Positions 7,523 to 15,953 of a DNA stretch of 32,731 bases are shown in pieces. This DNA comes from Terriglobia bacterium (GTDB taxonomy: Bacteria > Acidobacteriota > Terriglobia > Terriglobales > Acidobacteriaceae). Location of the stretch: contig JAIQFM010000034.1 in NCBI GenBank assembly GCA_020073285.1, positions 1 to 32,731 of the forward strand, in the 5' to 3' direction. The position numbers and the translations under genes were made by a program. Position 1 is the first letter of the stretch. The number at the start of each line of letters is the position of its first letter. The notes beneath the pieces were generated by a model that saw only the letters and a program-made list of their open reading frames with translations, ran no database searches and was not told the DNA's origin.

Positions 7523-7612
7523 TGGCGGAGAGAGAGGGATTCGAACCCTCGATACGGTTTCCCGTATACACGCTTTCCAAGCGTGCGCCTTCAGCCACTC
7601 GGCCATCTCTCC
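7523..7612 (-). tRNA. tRNA-Ser (anticodon GGA)
   Basis: On the minus strand the 90-base gene starts with acceptor GGAGAGA and ends TCTCTCC-G-CCA, so the CCA tail is encoded. The D-arm region reads TGGCCGAGTGGCTGAAGGC; the anticodon stem-loop CGCTTGGAAAGCG gives anticodon GGA (complement of 7576-7578), which reads UCC and UCU. A long variable arm (TATACGGGAAACCGTAT) confirms a class II serine tRNA, and the T-loop reads TTCGAAT. Confidence 0.97.
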
Positions 7613-7670
7613 GCGGGCACCAGGAAGGCGGGACGCCCTTATTTTAGCGTACCCCGCGCCACCGCGCCGG

Positions 7671-7773
7671 ACTGCGGAATTGCAGAATTACCGAACTACG
7701 GAATTGGAAAGCCACCAAGGCTGCGAGCGGACTCAATTCGGCAATCCCGCAATTCAGCAGTTCCGTAATCCGT
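7671..7773. repeat. Paired 8-base phased repeats beside bfr
   Basis: Bases 7671-7710 consist of five 8-base units around ATTACGGA. Bases 7734-7773 consist of five units around CAATTCCG, the reverse complement of the same word. The two arrays are therefore inverted copies about 24 bases apart. The tract ends a few bases from the stop codon of bacterioferritin at 7780. Confidence 0.65.
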
Positions 7774-7779
7774 CGATCT

Positions 7780-8256
7780 TCATTTCTTCTGGCCCAACTG
7801 CTGCGCCAGATAATTCTGGATACCCATTTCCTTGATAACGTGCAGTTGGCCTTCGAGCCAGTCGATGTGGTGCTCTTCGTCGACTAGGATCCGCTTGAGC
7901 AGTTCGCGCGAGCCGTTGTCGTTGGCCGCCTCGCACGTCTTGATGCCGTCGTTCAGGCGCTTGACCGCGTCGTATTCCAGTTGCAGGTCGTTCTTGAGCT
8001 GCTGTTCGATGGTGGGGCCGATATTGATCTTGAAGTAGTCGCTCATGTTAGGAGTGCCGTCCAGGTAGAGGATGCGCTCGATGAGCTTTTCGGCGTGCGT
8101 CATCTCCTCGATGGATTCCTTGCGCGTGGTTTCCGCCAGCTTGTAGTACGTCCAGTTCTCGCACATTTCCGCGTGCAGGAAATACTGGTTGATGGCGGTC
8201 AGTTCCGCCTTCAGGACCTCCTGCAGCAGCGCGATTACCTTGGAGTCGCCTTTCAT
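7780..8256 (-). CDS. bfr: Bacterioferritin
   Basis: Bacterioferritin oxidises Fe(II) and stores it as a mineral inside a 24-subunit haem-containing shell in the cytosol. The 158-residue product has every expected ligand at the standard number: Glu18, Glu51, His54, Glu94, Glu127 and His130 for the di-iron ferroxidase centre, and Met52 for the haem that bridges two subunits. The fold is a plain four-helix bundle without extra domains. The ATG at 8256 is preceded by GGAGG four bases away, a strong site. It is monocistronic; an associated ferredoxin (bfd) is not nearby. The downstream side carries the paired 8-base repeats. Confidence 0.97.
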   Translation of the reverse strand: MKGDSKVIALLQEVLKAELTAINQYFLHAEMCENWTYYKLAETTRKESIEEMTHAEKLIERILYLDGTPNMSDYFKINIGPTIEQQLKNDLQLEYDAVKRLNDGIKTCEAANDNGSRELLKRILVDEEHHIDWLEGQLHVIKEMGIQNYLAQQLGQKK

Positions 8257-8413
8257 GATGCCTCCGTTCCCTCAGGAACACAGATGATGGCCCAGATTGA
8301 AACGCAGACAGCGGATTCTAGCAGATGGCGGCGCGTGCGGAATGCAGGCTTATCGGGACATGCAGCCAGAACCAGAATGGGAAGGCCGGAGGAGTGGTGC
8401 GGGAAATCCCAAA

Positions 8414-9193
8414 CTACTGCTCTACCGGCGCCGTGCTGCCGGCAGCAGCGTCGGCGGCGCTCTCGGCGGCGTCGGTTGCGCCGTTCGTCTTTTCCATCAG
8501 GCGGTGATGGATGCAGTAGAGCGCCAGTTCCAGGCGGTCGGAGACGCCCAGCTTGTCGTAGATTTTGCGCAGGTAGTTCTTGATCACCTGCTCGCTGGTC
8601 TTGACCTCGGTCGCAATTTCCTTGTTGCGCATGCCCTGCGACACGCAGGAAACGACCAGCATCTCCTTGTGGCTGAGGCGGTTTTTCGGACGCGGCGAGG
8701 TGAGCAGTGTGGCCTGGGAGCGATAGGCCTCGATGATCCAGTTCACGCCCCGGTTGTCGAGCCAGATTTCGCCCTCCGCCACCTTGCGGACGCTGCGCAC
8801 CAGCAGGTCGGGCGCGATGGCACGAGTCACGATGCCGCAAACGCCGCGGCGCAGGTATTCCACAGTTTGCTCGGCATCGGTCTCGCTGGCAATGACGACG
8901 ATCTTGATCCCCGGAGCGCGCTTGAGCACCTCGGAAGCTGCTTCGGGAGCATGGGGAGAGAGGCGCGACTCAAACAGGAGCAGGTCGGCGGGAAATTTGG
9001 CGACGGCGGAAAAGGTCTGTGCTAACGATTCCGCTTGCGCGACCACGCGCAGGTCGTCCTCGACGGCCAGCACTTTGCGGATGCCCACGCGAAAAATGGC
9101 TTGCGAGTCCGCAATGATGACACGGATGGGGTTGGCGCTTGCGGCCGAGACAGCTTGGGTTCCCGACTGCTGTTTGGCCAGGCTTCTGGCCAT
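8414..9193 (-). CDS. NarL/FixJ-type regulator with degenerate receiver domain
   Basis: A 259-residue protein with a receiver-like domain at about 22-145, a LuxR-type helix-turn-helix at about 172-232 (RLSHKEMLVVSCVSQGMRNKEIA, then KNYLRKIYDKLGV), and an Ala-rich tail. The receiver lacks the phosphorylation chemistry. The expected phosphoacceptor Asp after the DLLLF strand is Glu75, the usual switch Thr/Ser in IVVIAS appears to be Ala, and the conserved Lys position reads Arg (IVTRA). Only one acidic residue (Asp29) remains of the usual pair. It is likely an atypical, phosphorylation-independent regulator, or a constitutively active one if Glu75 mimics phosphate. No sensor kinase is nearby. 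The start ATG has a G-rich site upstream. Confidence 0.88.
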   Translation of the reverse strand: MARSLAKQQSGTQAVSAASANPIRVIIADSQAIFRVGIRKVLAVEDDLRVVAQAESLAQTFSAVAKFPADLLLFESRLSPHAPEAASEVLKRAPGIKIVVIASETDAEQTVEYLRRGVCGIVTRAIAPDLLVRSVRKVAEGEIWLDNRGVNWIIEAYRSQATLLTSPRPKNRLSHKEMLVVSCVSQGMRNKEIATEVKTSEQVIKNYLRKIYDKLGVSDRLELALYCIHHRLMEKTNGATDAAESAADAAAGSTAPVEQ

Positions 9194-9210
9194 CGGTTGC
9201 CCCCAGGAAT

Positions 9211-9534
9211 CTACTGGCGACGCTCGAAGCGGTACTCGTCGATTACGGCGGCTACGGCGCGACGCTCGCCTTCGACGCTACAACGTACCACGCGTCCCAG
9301 ACCCGTTACCAGTACATCGGTGGATGCGCCCAACACTGCCGCCGGCAAGGAGATTGTGAATTCGATATTAGAACCGACCGTCATCTCCGATTCCAGATAA
9401 AACAAGACCCCGCCGGCTGAAATGTCCTGCGTTTCCGCCTGGTGTTCTTCGCCCAAACTCGTAATCGCGATGGGAAGCCTTAATGGGAACCGCACTGCGG
9501 TTCGCAATTCTGTGCTTGTATCAGCTTTGGTCAC
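9211..9534 (-). CDS. PilZ domain protein
   Basis: A small protein of about 107 residues made almost wholly of a PilZ domain, the common c-di-GMP-binding fold. The two binding motifs are visible: RTAVR (RxxxR) near the N-terminus and DISAGG (D/NxSxxG) about 30 residues later. The frame is open up to a TTG at 9579; the GTG at 9534 is preferred because it starts closer to the domain, but neither start has a well-spaced ribosome-binding site, so the N-terminus is uncertain. It follows the tldE end and precedes the degenerate regulator on the same strand, 17 bases apart. A diguanylate cyclase that could supply its ligand is encoded at 20698-21810. Confidence 0.85.
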   Translation of the reverse strand: MTKADTSTELRTAVRFPLRLPIAITSLGEEHQAETQDISAGGVLFYLESEMTVGSNIEFTISLPAAVLGASTDVLVTGLGRVVRCSVEGERRAVAAVIDEYRFERRQ

Positions 9535-9643
9535 GGGAATCGACGTTACACCCCTTCTCCAATGCCTCAAAGTTACCAAAGTGACAAGAAGAGCAGGAAC
9601 CGATGGGGGTTACTACCCGTTGCGCAGTCCGTCAGCATTCCAA

Positions 9644-11023
9644 CTAGAACTTCGTTACCTCCGTGAAATTAAATCCCTTCACCTTCATCGCCGGCACCAC
9701 CATGTCAAACGACTCTTCCCCGCTGGCACGCACCGGGTGGCCCATTTCCTCGACGTTCTTTAGCATGTCTATCAGGCTCTGGTTGAAGCGAAAATTACGT
9801 ATGCCATGGCGCACCTTGCCGCCCTCGACGTAAAACGTGCCGTCGCGCGTCATGCCGGTCAGGATCTTCTCGTAGGGATCCACTTCGCGGATGTACCAGA
9901 GGCGGGTGATGAGCACGCCGCGCTCGGTGTTAGCGACCATTTGCTCGACGGTTTTCGGCTCCGGCGGCGGCGCGAAGACGATGTTGAGCGGGATTTCGCC
10001 GATCTCGTTGGGCAGCGGCAGGCCGTGCCCGGTGACCTCCACCGGGCCCACTTTCGCCGTATGTTCCGATTTCCTCATCCTCTCCGCCGTGCCGCGGGCG
10101 TATACCAGCCGCTTGGGCACGCCGTGCTCGACCAATTCCACGCGCTGGCGGCGCACGCCTTCGCCGTCGAACGGCGCCCCCGATTGCAGCGCATGATAGA
10201 CGTCGTCGAAGATGGTCACGTTGTTGCCAAACAACTGCGTCGCAATGCGGTTGTTCAGAAACGAGCGCTCGTCCAGGATGGCCTGCCCGCCCCAGTCCCA
10301 GAACATGAAACCGCACAAGTCGAGCACCGCCGCGGGCTCGAGAATCGCCGTGTACCTGCCGGGCGCCTGTTCTTGCGGCGCAGCGGATTCGCGGGCCTTG
10401 CGCGCCGCGATCTCCGCCAACGCGACCGGATTCAGGTTGCGCACGTCGGGCGAGTTCGCCTTCTGCCAGCCGGAGGAATCCGGGGCCAGCATGGTCACGG
10501 AAATCTCAGCCGAAGTTTGGGTGTGATAGGCGCACAACCCGCGCGAGTTCAGCACCGCTTCCACCGATACCGACGTGGCATAAATTCCAGCCGTGGTCAG
10601 GTTCTCGCGCTTGGCGACTTGCACGATCTTGGCGACGCCCTCGGCGCGATCGGCGGGCGTGATGCCGGCGGTTTCGACGAAGGCGCGCCCCACCGCGGGG
10701 CCTTCGCTGAGCGCCTCGGGTCCGGCAACCGGCAGCAGGTCGGGGTCTTGGGCCTGCACGCGCGCCAGATCCTCGGAGGCTAGTACGCAGCGGCGAACAC
10801 TCTCGTCGTCGAACCGGTTGGTGGTAGCGCGCGCGGTGCGGCCCTCGAATACGCTGCGTACGGAAAGAACGTAATTCTCTTCCGCCACGTTCTGATGAAT
10901 CGTGTTGTTGGCGAAGCGCGTCAGGGCGTTTCTGCCGCCAGAGATGAGCAACTCAATTTCGTCGGCAGTGGAGAACTTCTTTACCCGGTCGAAAGTTCCT
11001 TGCGCTTTATCTTTCGTGAGCAC
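9644..11023 (-). CDS. tldE: Metallopeptidase-partner subunit TldE/PmbA
   Basis: The 459-residue product belongs to the TldD/PmbA family. It has no HExxxH zinc motif, as expected for the TldE (PmbA) partner, which forms a heterodimer with TldD and encloses the active site. Family-like stretches include RFANNTIHQNV near the N-terminus and GGKVRHGIRNFRFNQS near the C-terminus. The complex cleaves unfolded peptides and in E. coli matures microcin B17 and degrades CcdA. It starts at a GTG with AAGGAAAG just upstream and lies after tldD, separated by about 100 bases of small hairpins. No peptide-modification genes are nearby, so a general proteolytic role is more likely. Confidence 0.92.
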   Translation of the reverse strand: MLTKDKAQGTFDRVKKFSTADEIELLISGGRNALTRFANNTIHQNVAEENYVLSVRSVFEGRTARATTNRFDDESVRRCVLASEDLARVQAQDPDLLPVAGPEALSEGPAVGRAFVETAGITPADRAEGVAKIVQVAKRENLTTAGIYATSVSVEAVLNSRGLCAYHTQTSAEISVTMLAPDSSGWQKANSPDVRNLNPVALAEIAARKARESAAPQEQAPGRYTAILEPAAVLDLCGFMFWDWGGQAILDERSFLNNRIATQLFGNNVTIFDDVYHALQSGAPFDGEGVRRQRVELVEHGVPKRLVYARGTAERMRKSEHTAKVGPVEVTGHGLPLPNEIGEIPLNIVFAPPPEPKTVEQMVANTERGVLITRLWYIREVDPYEKILTGMTRDGTFYVEGGKVRHGIRNFRFNQSLIDMLKNVEEMGHPVRASGEESFDMVVPAMKVKGFNFTEVTKF

Positions 11024-11035
11024 GATCTTTCCTTA

Positions 11036-11117
11036 GTCCCGAAGGGACGACCCGCTAGTAGCCCAGCACGGAAGTGCTGGGTAGGAATGATGAATCCGAA
11101 CCGAGTCCCGCAGGGAC
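11036..11117. repeat. Three small hairpins between tldD and tldE (REP-like)
   Basis: Three perfect hairpins are packed in 82 bases: GTCCC-gaa-GGGAC (11036-11048), CCCAGCAC-ggaa-GTGCTGGG (11062-11081) and GTCCC-gca-GGGAC (11105-11117). There is no T-run, so they are unlikely to be classic terminators. They may stabilise or attenuate the tldD-tldE transcript. Similar groups occur upstream of hisS. Confidence 0.7.
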
Positions 11118-11125
11118 ACAAAAAG

Positions 11126-12598
11126 TTAGTTCCCTTTGTACGCCGTCCCAACCTTCACTCCTCTAAACCTCGCCGGGCTCGCGCCGTGACCGGTGCCCAT
11201 CACCTGCTGCGGCTGGCCCTTGCCGCAGTTCGGCGTGCCCCACAGCGTCCAGTGTTCCCGCGAGCAAATCGCGTCCATCGAGTTCCAAAATTCCGTCGTG
11301 ATGCCGGAATAGGACGGGTTCTTCAACATGCGGCCGAGCTTGCCGCCCTTGATCTCCCAGCCGATCTCGGTGCCGAACTGGAAGTTGTAGCGCTTGTCGT
11401 CAATCGACCAGGAGCGGTTCGTCTGGAAAAAGATTCCGTGGTCGGTGGAAGCGATCAATTCCTCCGGGCTCAGCTTGTTCTCGCCCGGCAGGATGCTGAC
11501 GTTGGTCATGCGGATCATGGGCAGGCGATTCCAACCCTCGCCACGCACGGTACCGCCCGATCGCTCCAGTCCGACCGTGGCTGCCGTTTCGCGCGAGGTC
11601 AGATATCCGGTAAACAGACCGTGGCTGATGATGGGCGTGCACTGCGCCGGGACGCCCTCGTCGTCGTACTTGAAGGTGCCGAGGCCGGGACCGTGCTCGG
11701 GGCGCGCGTCGGCCACCACGTTCACCAACTCGCTGCCATACTTCAGCTTGCGCAGCTTTTCCAGCGTCAGGAACGATGTACCGGCGAAGTTGGCCTCCAT
11801 ACCCAGGACGCGGTCGAGCTCGATGGGGTGGCCGATTGATTCGTGAATCTGCAGGCCGAGTTGCGAGGAGTCGAGGATGATGTCGAACTTCCCTTCCGGA
11901 CACTGGTCCGCCCGGTGCAGCGCGACACATTCTTCGGCGATGCGGCGCGCGTTCTCCAGCAGCTTCAATTCGTGGATGAGCTCGTAGCCCCGGTCCTGCC
12001 ATTGTCCGCCGAACGAAGTGGGATACGAGCGCTTGTGGATTTCCGCGCCGGCGAAGGCAAACGCCGCGTAACCCGCGCCGGTGGTGTACTTCACCTGATG
12101 AATGTCGGCGCCGTCGGAGGAGTAATACCACTGCTCGTAGCGGCGAAAATTCATGTTGGTTTCCGCCAGCGTAATGCCCTGCACGGCGCGCAGCTCGGCG
12201 TCTATCTTCATCAGCAGATCGAGGTTCTGTTCCACCGAAATGCTGAAAGGATCGATCTGGTACGGGCTGGTCCAGTCGTCCGTGTACGCCTTCTCCGGCG
12301 CCAGGCGCACGTCGTGTTGCTTGACCCTGGCGGACGCGCGCGCGATTTCGACCGCCTGCCCGGCGGTAAGCTCGACCCCCTGGCGTGCGAGATCCTCGGT
12401 GGCGGCGAAGCCCCAGGCGCCATCGGCCAGCACGCGAATGCCGATGCCGAGGGACTGGCTGTCGGCAGCGTGGCCGACCTTCCCGTTTTTGGTGGCGAGC
12501 CCGCGCTGGCGTTCGTCTACGATGCGGCAGTCGGCAAACTGCACGCCGCGCGCATGGCATACGTTCAGCGCCCAACTGGCAACTTCCTTCATGCTCAT
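11126..12598 (-). CDS. tldD: Zinc metalloprotease TldD
   Basis: The 490-residue protein carries HESIGHPIELDR with the HExxxH zinc-binding motif at about 252-257, the mark of the catalytic TldD subunit. The C-terminal part has the typical GGxVRGEGWNRLPMIR-like and CGKGQPQQVMGTG segments. TldD works with TldE on unfolded or modified peptides in the cytosol. The chosen ATG (MSMKEVASW) lies 18 bases from the divergent Smr-like gene; a second ATG two codons later is equally possible, and neither has a clear ribosome-binding site. The very short divergent gap must hold both promoters, or one transcript starts inside the opposing gene. Confidence 0.95.
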   Translation of the reverse strand: MSMKEVASWALNVCHARGVQFADCRIVDERQRGLATKNGKVGHAADSQSLGIGIRVLADGAWGFAATEDLARQGVELTAGQAVEIARASARVKQHDVRLAPEKAYTDDWTSPYQIDPFSISVEQNLDLLMKIDAELRAVQGITLAETNMNFRRYEQWYYSSDGADIHQVKYTTGAGYAAFAFAGAEIHKRSYPTSFGGQWQDRGYELIHELKLLENARRIAEECVALHRADQCPEGKFDIILDSSQLGLQIHESIGHPIELDRVLGMEANFAGTSFLTLEKLRKLKYGSELVNVVADARPEHGPGLGTFKYDDEGVPAQCTPIISHGLFTGYLTSRETAATVGLERSGGTVRGEGWNRLPMIRMTNVSILPGENKLSPEELIASTDHGIFFQTNRSWSIDDKRYNFQFGTEIGWEIKGGKLGRMLKNPSYSGITTEFWNSMDAICSREHWTLWGTPNCGKGQPQQVMGTGHGASPARFRGVKVGTAYKGN

Positions 12599-12616
12599 GA
12601 CAAGCAGACATGATAA

Positions 12617-12994
12617 ATGAGGAGAGGGGGTTGTGGGTTGAAGCGGCGGAAATCGGCATTGAAGGTCGTCAACCTGGAACGCGGCATGCCAACGGTGCCG
12701 CTGGCGCTTTCGTTGTTAAACGACGCGCTGCGCATGGCGCGCGACGAAGGCTATGCGGCGGTGAAGATCATTCATGGGTATGGCTCGTCGGGAGAGGGCG
12801 GCGCGATTCGCACAGCAATGCAAGCGGAATTGATGCAGCGGGTGCGCGCCGGCGAGATACGCGCGTTCGTTGCCGGGGAAGATTGGCGGATTTCGGATGA
12901 GCGGGCGTGGGCGCTGCTGCAGGCGCATCCGGAGTTGAAACAGGACTCCGACCTGGGACGGGGGAATAAAGGCATTTCGATTGTGGTGTTGTGA
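12617..12994 (+). CDS. Smr-domain-like small protein
   Basis: A 125-residue protein. Its centre reads KIIHGYGSSGEGGAIR, which matches the HGxG loop of Smr domains (small MutS-related), known as nicking or ribosome-acting nucleases in MutS2 and stand-alone proteins. The preceding segment (VVNLERGMPTVPLALSLLNDALRMARDEGY) fits the first strand and helix of that fold. The end (GRGNKGISIVVL) fits its last strand. Start is uncertain: ATG at 12617 or TTG at 12638, which has GGAGA 12 bases upstream and would drop a short Arg/Gly-rich leader. It is divergent from tldD. The domain call is moderate; the cellular role is unknown. Confidence 0.7.
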   Translation: MRRGGCGLKRRKSALKVVNLERGMPTVPLALSLLNDALRMARDEGYAAVKIIHGYGSSGEGGAIRTAMQAELMQRVRAGEIRAFVAGEDWRISDERAWALLQAHPELKQDSDLGRGNKGISIVVL

Positions 12995-13020
12995 AGTGAG
13001 CAGCGAACACTTATGGCAGT

Positions 13021-13040
13021 CGCGGGCGAGGGCGCCCGCG
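13021..13040. terminator. GC hairpin between convergent genes
   Basis: CGCGGGCG-aggg-CGCCCGCG is a perfect 8-bp stem with a four-base loop, located between the ends of the Smr-like gene and the leftward DUF4097-like gene. There is no T-run on either side, so it may be a weak bidirectional terminator or a REP-like repeat. A second hairpin with the same AGGG loop occurs at 16762-16785. Confidence 0.5.
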
Positions 13041-13055
13041 CCACATCAGAGTGCT

Positions 13056-13991
13056 CTAGCGCCGGGCTAGGGTAATGCCGGGCGGCACGTGCACCTCGCC
13101 CTCGATGTTCTTCAGCTTCACCTGACCCGATTCCTTGGTGCGCACATTCACGCTGCGCGCGCCGTCAACCACCACATCGCCTGAGGTATCGTCCACCGTG
13201 AGCGCGCCGACCTGCGAGGCACGGATCTGGCCGGAAGTGTCGTGGATGGAAACGTCGCCACCAATCTGTCTGACTTCAATCTCTCCGGAGTCGTCGTCAA
13301 TGTGAACGCTGCCCTGCACGCTGGAGACGCGAATGTTGCCGCCCTTGTTGACCAGGCGCGCCGAGCCCGCGTCACGGACTTCAAGGTTGCCGTCAGACGC
13401 GGTGACGTTGAGCTCGCCCACGCGCAGGAACTGGAGCTGGCCGGACCGGCTGGCGATGGTGGTGGTGCCGGGAATATCCCGCACCCGCACATCGCCGGAT
13501 TCCTTATCGATGTTGAGCGGCCCTTTTACGTTCCGCACGGCGAGGGTGCCGCTGCCGTCCTTGATCTCAACCGCGCCGGCCATGTCCGCGATCTCGATCT
13601 TTCCCGAAGTGTCGCGGATGCTAAGGACGGCGCCGGCGGGTACGACGACTTCGAAGTCAATGGGGTACTCGGCGCGGCCGTAATTCCGCCATGACGGCTC
13701 GATGTAGGTCACGATCTTCAGCTACGGCGTGCCCTCGCCGGTGACCTTGACGAGGCGCTTGAGAATACCTTCCTCGCCGAGCCTGAACAACCAGTAGCGG
13801 TCAATGGAAACCTGCATGCGCACGACGGTGGCGTCGGGATCGCCGCGAATAATTAGGTCGCCCTCTTGCACGTCGAAGGTGATGGAGCGCGCGCCGGCGG
13901 CAGGCACCTCCATGCTGTATGCGCGGCGCGAAGCGGCGAACGACGCCGGCGCCACCGCCAACCAAAGCAGCGCGACAGCGGCTATGTTCAC
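13056..13991 (-). pseudogene. DUF4097-like exported beta-helix protein, split by an in-frame TAG
   Basis: Two open frames are one gene. The upstream part starts at GTG 13991 (AGGAG seven bases before it) with a signal peptide, NIAAVALLWLAVAPASFA, and continues to VKVTGEGTP. TAG at 13722-13724 then interrupts, and the same frame resumes directly as LKIVTYIEPSWRN and runs to 13056. The second part is a regular series of short repeats (IRDTSGKIEI, VKGPLNIDKESGD, IDDDSGEIEV, VDDTSGDVVV), the signature of DUF4097/DUF4098-like surface beta-helix proteins. Without the stop the protein would be about 311 residues. It could be a recent nonsense mutation, a sequencing error, readthrough, or a re-initiation at GTG 13712 that yields an unexported product. 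No frameshift is needed. Confidence 0.8.
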
Positions 13992-14155
13992 GAGGAATCT
14001 CCTGGTTCCTGAGATGCGCAATCGCGGGTAAGGCGGCTACGCCAGGACCGATTGTTTCACAACCCGGTGCAAGAGCAAGGTACTCGGCGCCGGACGCGGC
14101 TAGTGACTCCGGTCCCGGTTCAGGTTAGACTTCCCGCCCAACTCCGGGACATTTC

Positions 14156-15847
14156 ATGGCAGCGGGAAAAGCAGAGCGAGCGCTCACGCGGCTGGAGGGC
14201 AGCAAACGCCGATTCGGCGCGGGCGAGGCGGCGCGCACCGAGAAGGCAATCGCCGCGGCGGGCAAGCTGCGCTTCCGCGACGCGTCATCGCTCATTCGAT
14301 TTCATGATGCTTTGCTGTTTCTGCGCGCATTTCCACCCGCGCCGGGTGTGTTGCGCCTGAGCGAAAAACTGCTGGCGGGCCTGCGCACGCGGGTGGAGGA
14401 GTTGCGCGCTTCCGGCGCCGACATGTCGGCGTTCGACGATGAATCCGTGTCGGGCATCGCGGGCATTGAGATTGTTGACACCTTTCCGTACGAGATCGCG
14501 ACATGGCTGACGCAGAGGTATCCCAAGCACGTGGAAATCTGCTGGGAGGCGGAAATCGACACGGCGCGGCTGGCGAATACCTGGCCCCGGTTCATTCCGC
14601 TGCTGGATGAAGACGGATTTGTCGAGCCGGACGTGCCCTATCGCCAGTGGCTGGACGCGGTGCGCGGCGATGAGCGCGAGCTGGCGTGGCTGTTGCGCCA
14701 GTTCGCGTCGCTCCACATCCCGGAGCGCGCCAAGGCGGAGTTGTACGAATCGCTGCAACTGCCGGTGCGGTGGAACCTCAGAGAACTTCCCGCCAGCCGC
14801 ACCCTGGCGCGACGTCGGGTGGGTTCGGTCTTCTATCACGATCGGCCGCTGATCCCGCGCGGCGATGTTTCGGTGGCGCGGGAGCTGGCGTCGCCATTAA
14901 AGCTGGAAGCGCTGTCGCCGCACGAAAGCGCGGAAATCGTCAACTTGGGGCGCGAAGTGCTCACCGTGCGCTACCGCGGCCTGTACGGCATGACGTTTGG
15001 CGCGCCACCTGTGTACCTGGCCGAGGTGGGACGCGGCACCCAGATTTTTATCTGGGGGCTTCCGCCCGAGCGCCGCTTTCCGCTGCGCACCTACGCTTCC
15101 GGATTCACGCTGAAGAACGGCGTGCCCATCAATTACCTCGAAGCCATTGCGCTGGCCGACTGGATGGAAATCGGATTCAACACGTTCTATGCGTTTCGCG
15201 AGGGCGAGACCGGGTGGACCTATGCCCAGGTGCTGCGCGCGCTACGGCAACTGCTGGGCATGAATTGCATTTCGGTGTACCCGTACCAGTTGGGCGCGGA
15301 CAACGAAGAGGCGATCGCCTCGGGAGCGTTCTGGTTTTATCGCAAGCTGGGGTTTCGTCCCGGCCGTCCAGAGCTGGCGGCGCTGGTGGAGGCGGAAGAA
15401 AAAAAGATCGCCGCCAAGCCGGGGCATCGCACGCCGGCGCGCACCCTGCGCAAGCTGGCCGCGGGCCACGTGTTCTTCGAGATGCCCGGCACGCCGCGCG
15501 GGGACTGGGACAGCTTCCGGGCGCGCACCCTGGGCATGGCAGTGGGCCGTCAGATGGCGAAGTCCGGAATGAATGCCGACGCATATCGCGCCGCCTGCAG
15601 CGAGCGGGTGGCGGCGGCGGTGAACGTTTCTTTCCGTGAACTGACCGCGGACGAGCGCCATGCGTTCAGCAATCTTGCCCTGGCGCTGGATGCGGGCGCC
15701 GATTTGCGCGCCTGGACGGCGGCGGAAAAAACGAAGCTGGTGCAGGTGGTGCGGGCCAAGATGGCGGACGAGGAATGGGAGTATCTGCGGCTGATGCGCG
15801 AGCACCCGCGGCTGCGCCAAGCGATTATCCGGCTGGGAAGCAATTAG
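14156..15847 (+). CDS. Unrecognised 563-residue protein
   Basis: No family recognised. The protein is soluble-looking, with no signal peptide or membrane segment. The N-terminal 100 residues are helical and basic (AAGKAERALTRLEGSKRRFG). Residues 105-330 are mixed and include PRFIPLLDEDGF and PPVYLAEVGRGTQIFIWGLP. A segment near 381-402 (EEAIASGAFWFYRKLGFRP) resembles the acetyl-CoA-side end of GNAT acetyltransferases, where an A/SGAxxFYxKLGF motif is common. The C-terminal 150 residues are helical. It has good coding periodicity and strongly G-ending codons. It is monocistronic, and its TAG stop lies inside the heptad repeat that follows. A GNAT-like core in a larger protein is the best guess but is weak. 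Confidence 0.65.
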   Translation: MAAGKAERALTRLEGSKRRFGAGEAARTEKAIAAAGKLRFRDASSLIRFHDALLFLRAFPPAPGVLRLSEKLLAGLRTRVEELRASGADMSAFDDESVSGIAGIEIVDTFPYEIATWLTQRYPKHVEICWEAEIDTARLANTWPRFIPLLDEDGFVEPDVPYRQWLDAVRGDERELAWLLRQFASLHIPERAKAELYESLQLPVRWNLRELPASRTLARRRVGSVFYHDRPLIPRGDVSVARELASPLKLEALSPHESAEIVNLGREVLTVRYRGLYGMTFGAPPVYLAEVGRGTQIFIWGLPPERRFPLRTYASGFTLKNGVPINYLEAIALADWMEIGFNTFYAFREGETGWTYAQVLRALRQLLGMNCISVYPYQLGADNEEAIASGAFWFYRKLGFRPGRPELAALVEAEEKKIAAKPGHRTPARTLRKLAAGHVFFEMPGTPRGDWDSFRARTLGMAVGRQMAKSGMNADAYRAACSERVAAAVNVSFRELTADERHAFSNLALALDAGADLRAWTAAEKTKLVQVVRAKMADEEWEYLRLMREHPRLRQAIIRLGSN

Positions 15848-15864
15848 CGATTAGCGATTAACCA
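15844..15864. repeat. Heptad repeat at the stop codon of the 563-residue gene
   Basis: Three 7-base units, TTAGCGA twice and TTAACCA. The TAG stop of the upstream gene (15845-15847) lies inside the first unit. Confidence 0.7.
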
Positions 15865-15869
15865 TTCGT

Positions 15870-15890
15870 CGCGCTCGAGGAGCGAGCGCG
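15870..15890. terminator. Hairpin downstream of the 563-residue gene
   Basis: CGCGCTCG-aggag-CGAGCGCG, a perfect 8-bp stem with a five-base loop, 23 bases after the stop codon. No T-run follows, so termination is possible but unproven. Confidence 0.45.
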
Positions 15891-15953
15891 CTCCATCCGG
15901 CCTTTACAATTCCTTACCATCTACGCCGCTCGTCCCTGCTGACAACACCCTCA

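Noticed and set aside
7404-7835. Plus-strand ORF of 143 codons
   Set aside because: It runs through the tRNA repeats, the tRNA antisense strand and the 8-base repeats; not a gene.
9644-12598. RiPP biosynthesis locus around tldD-tldE
   Set aside because: No precursor peptide, cyclodehydratase, radical-SAM maturase or exporter is next to the pair; tldD-tldE alone is common.
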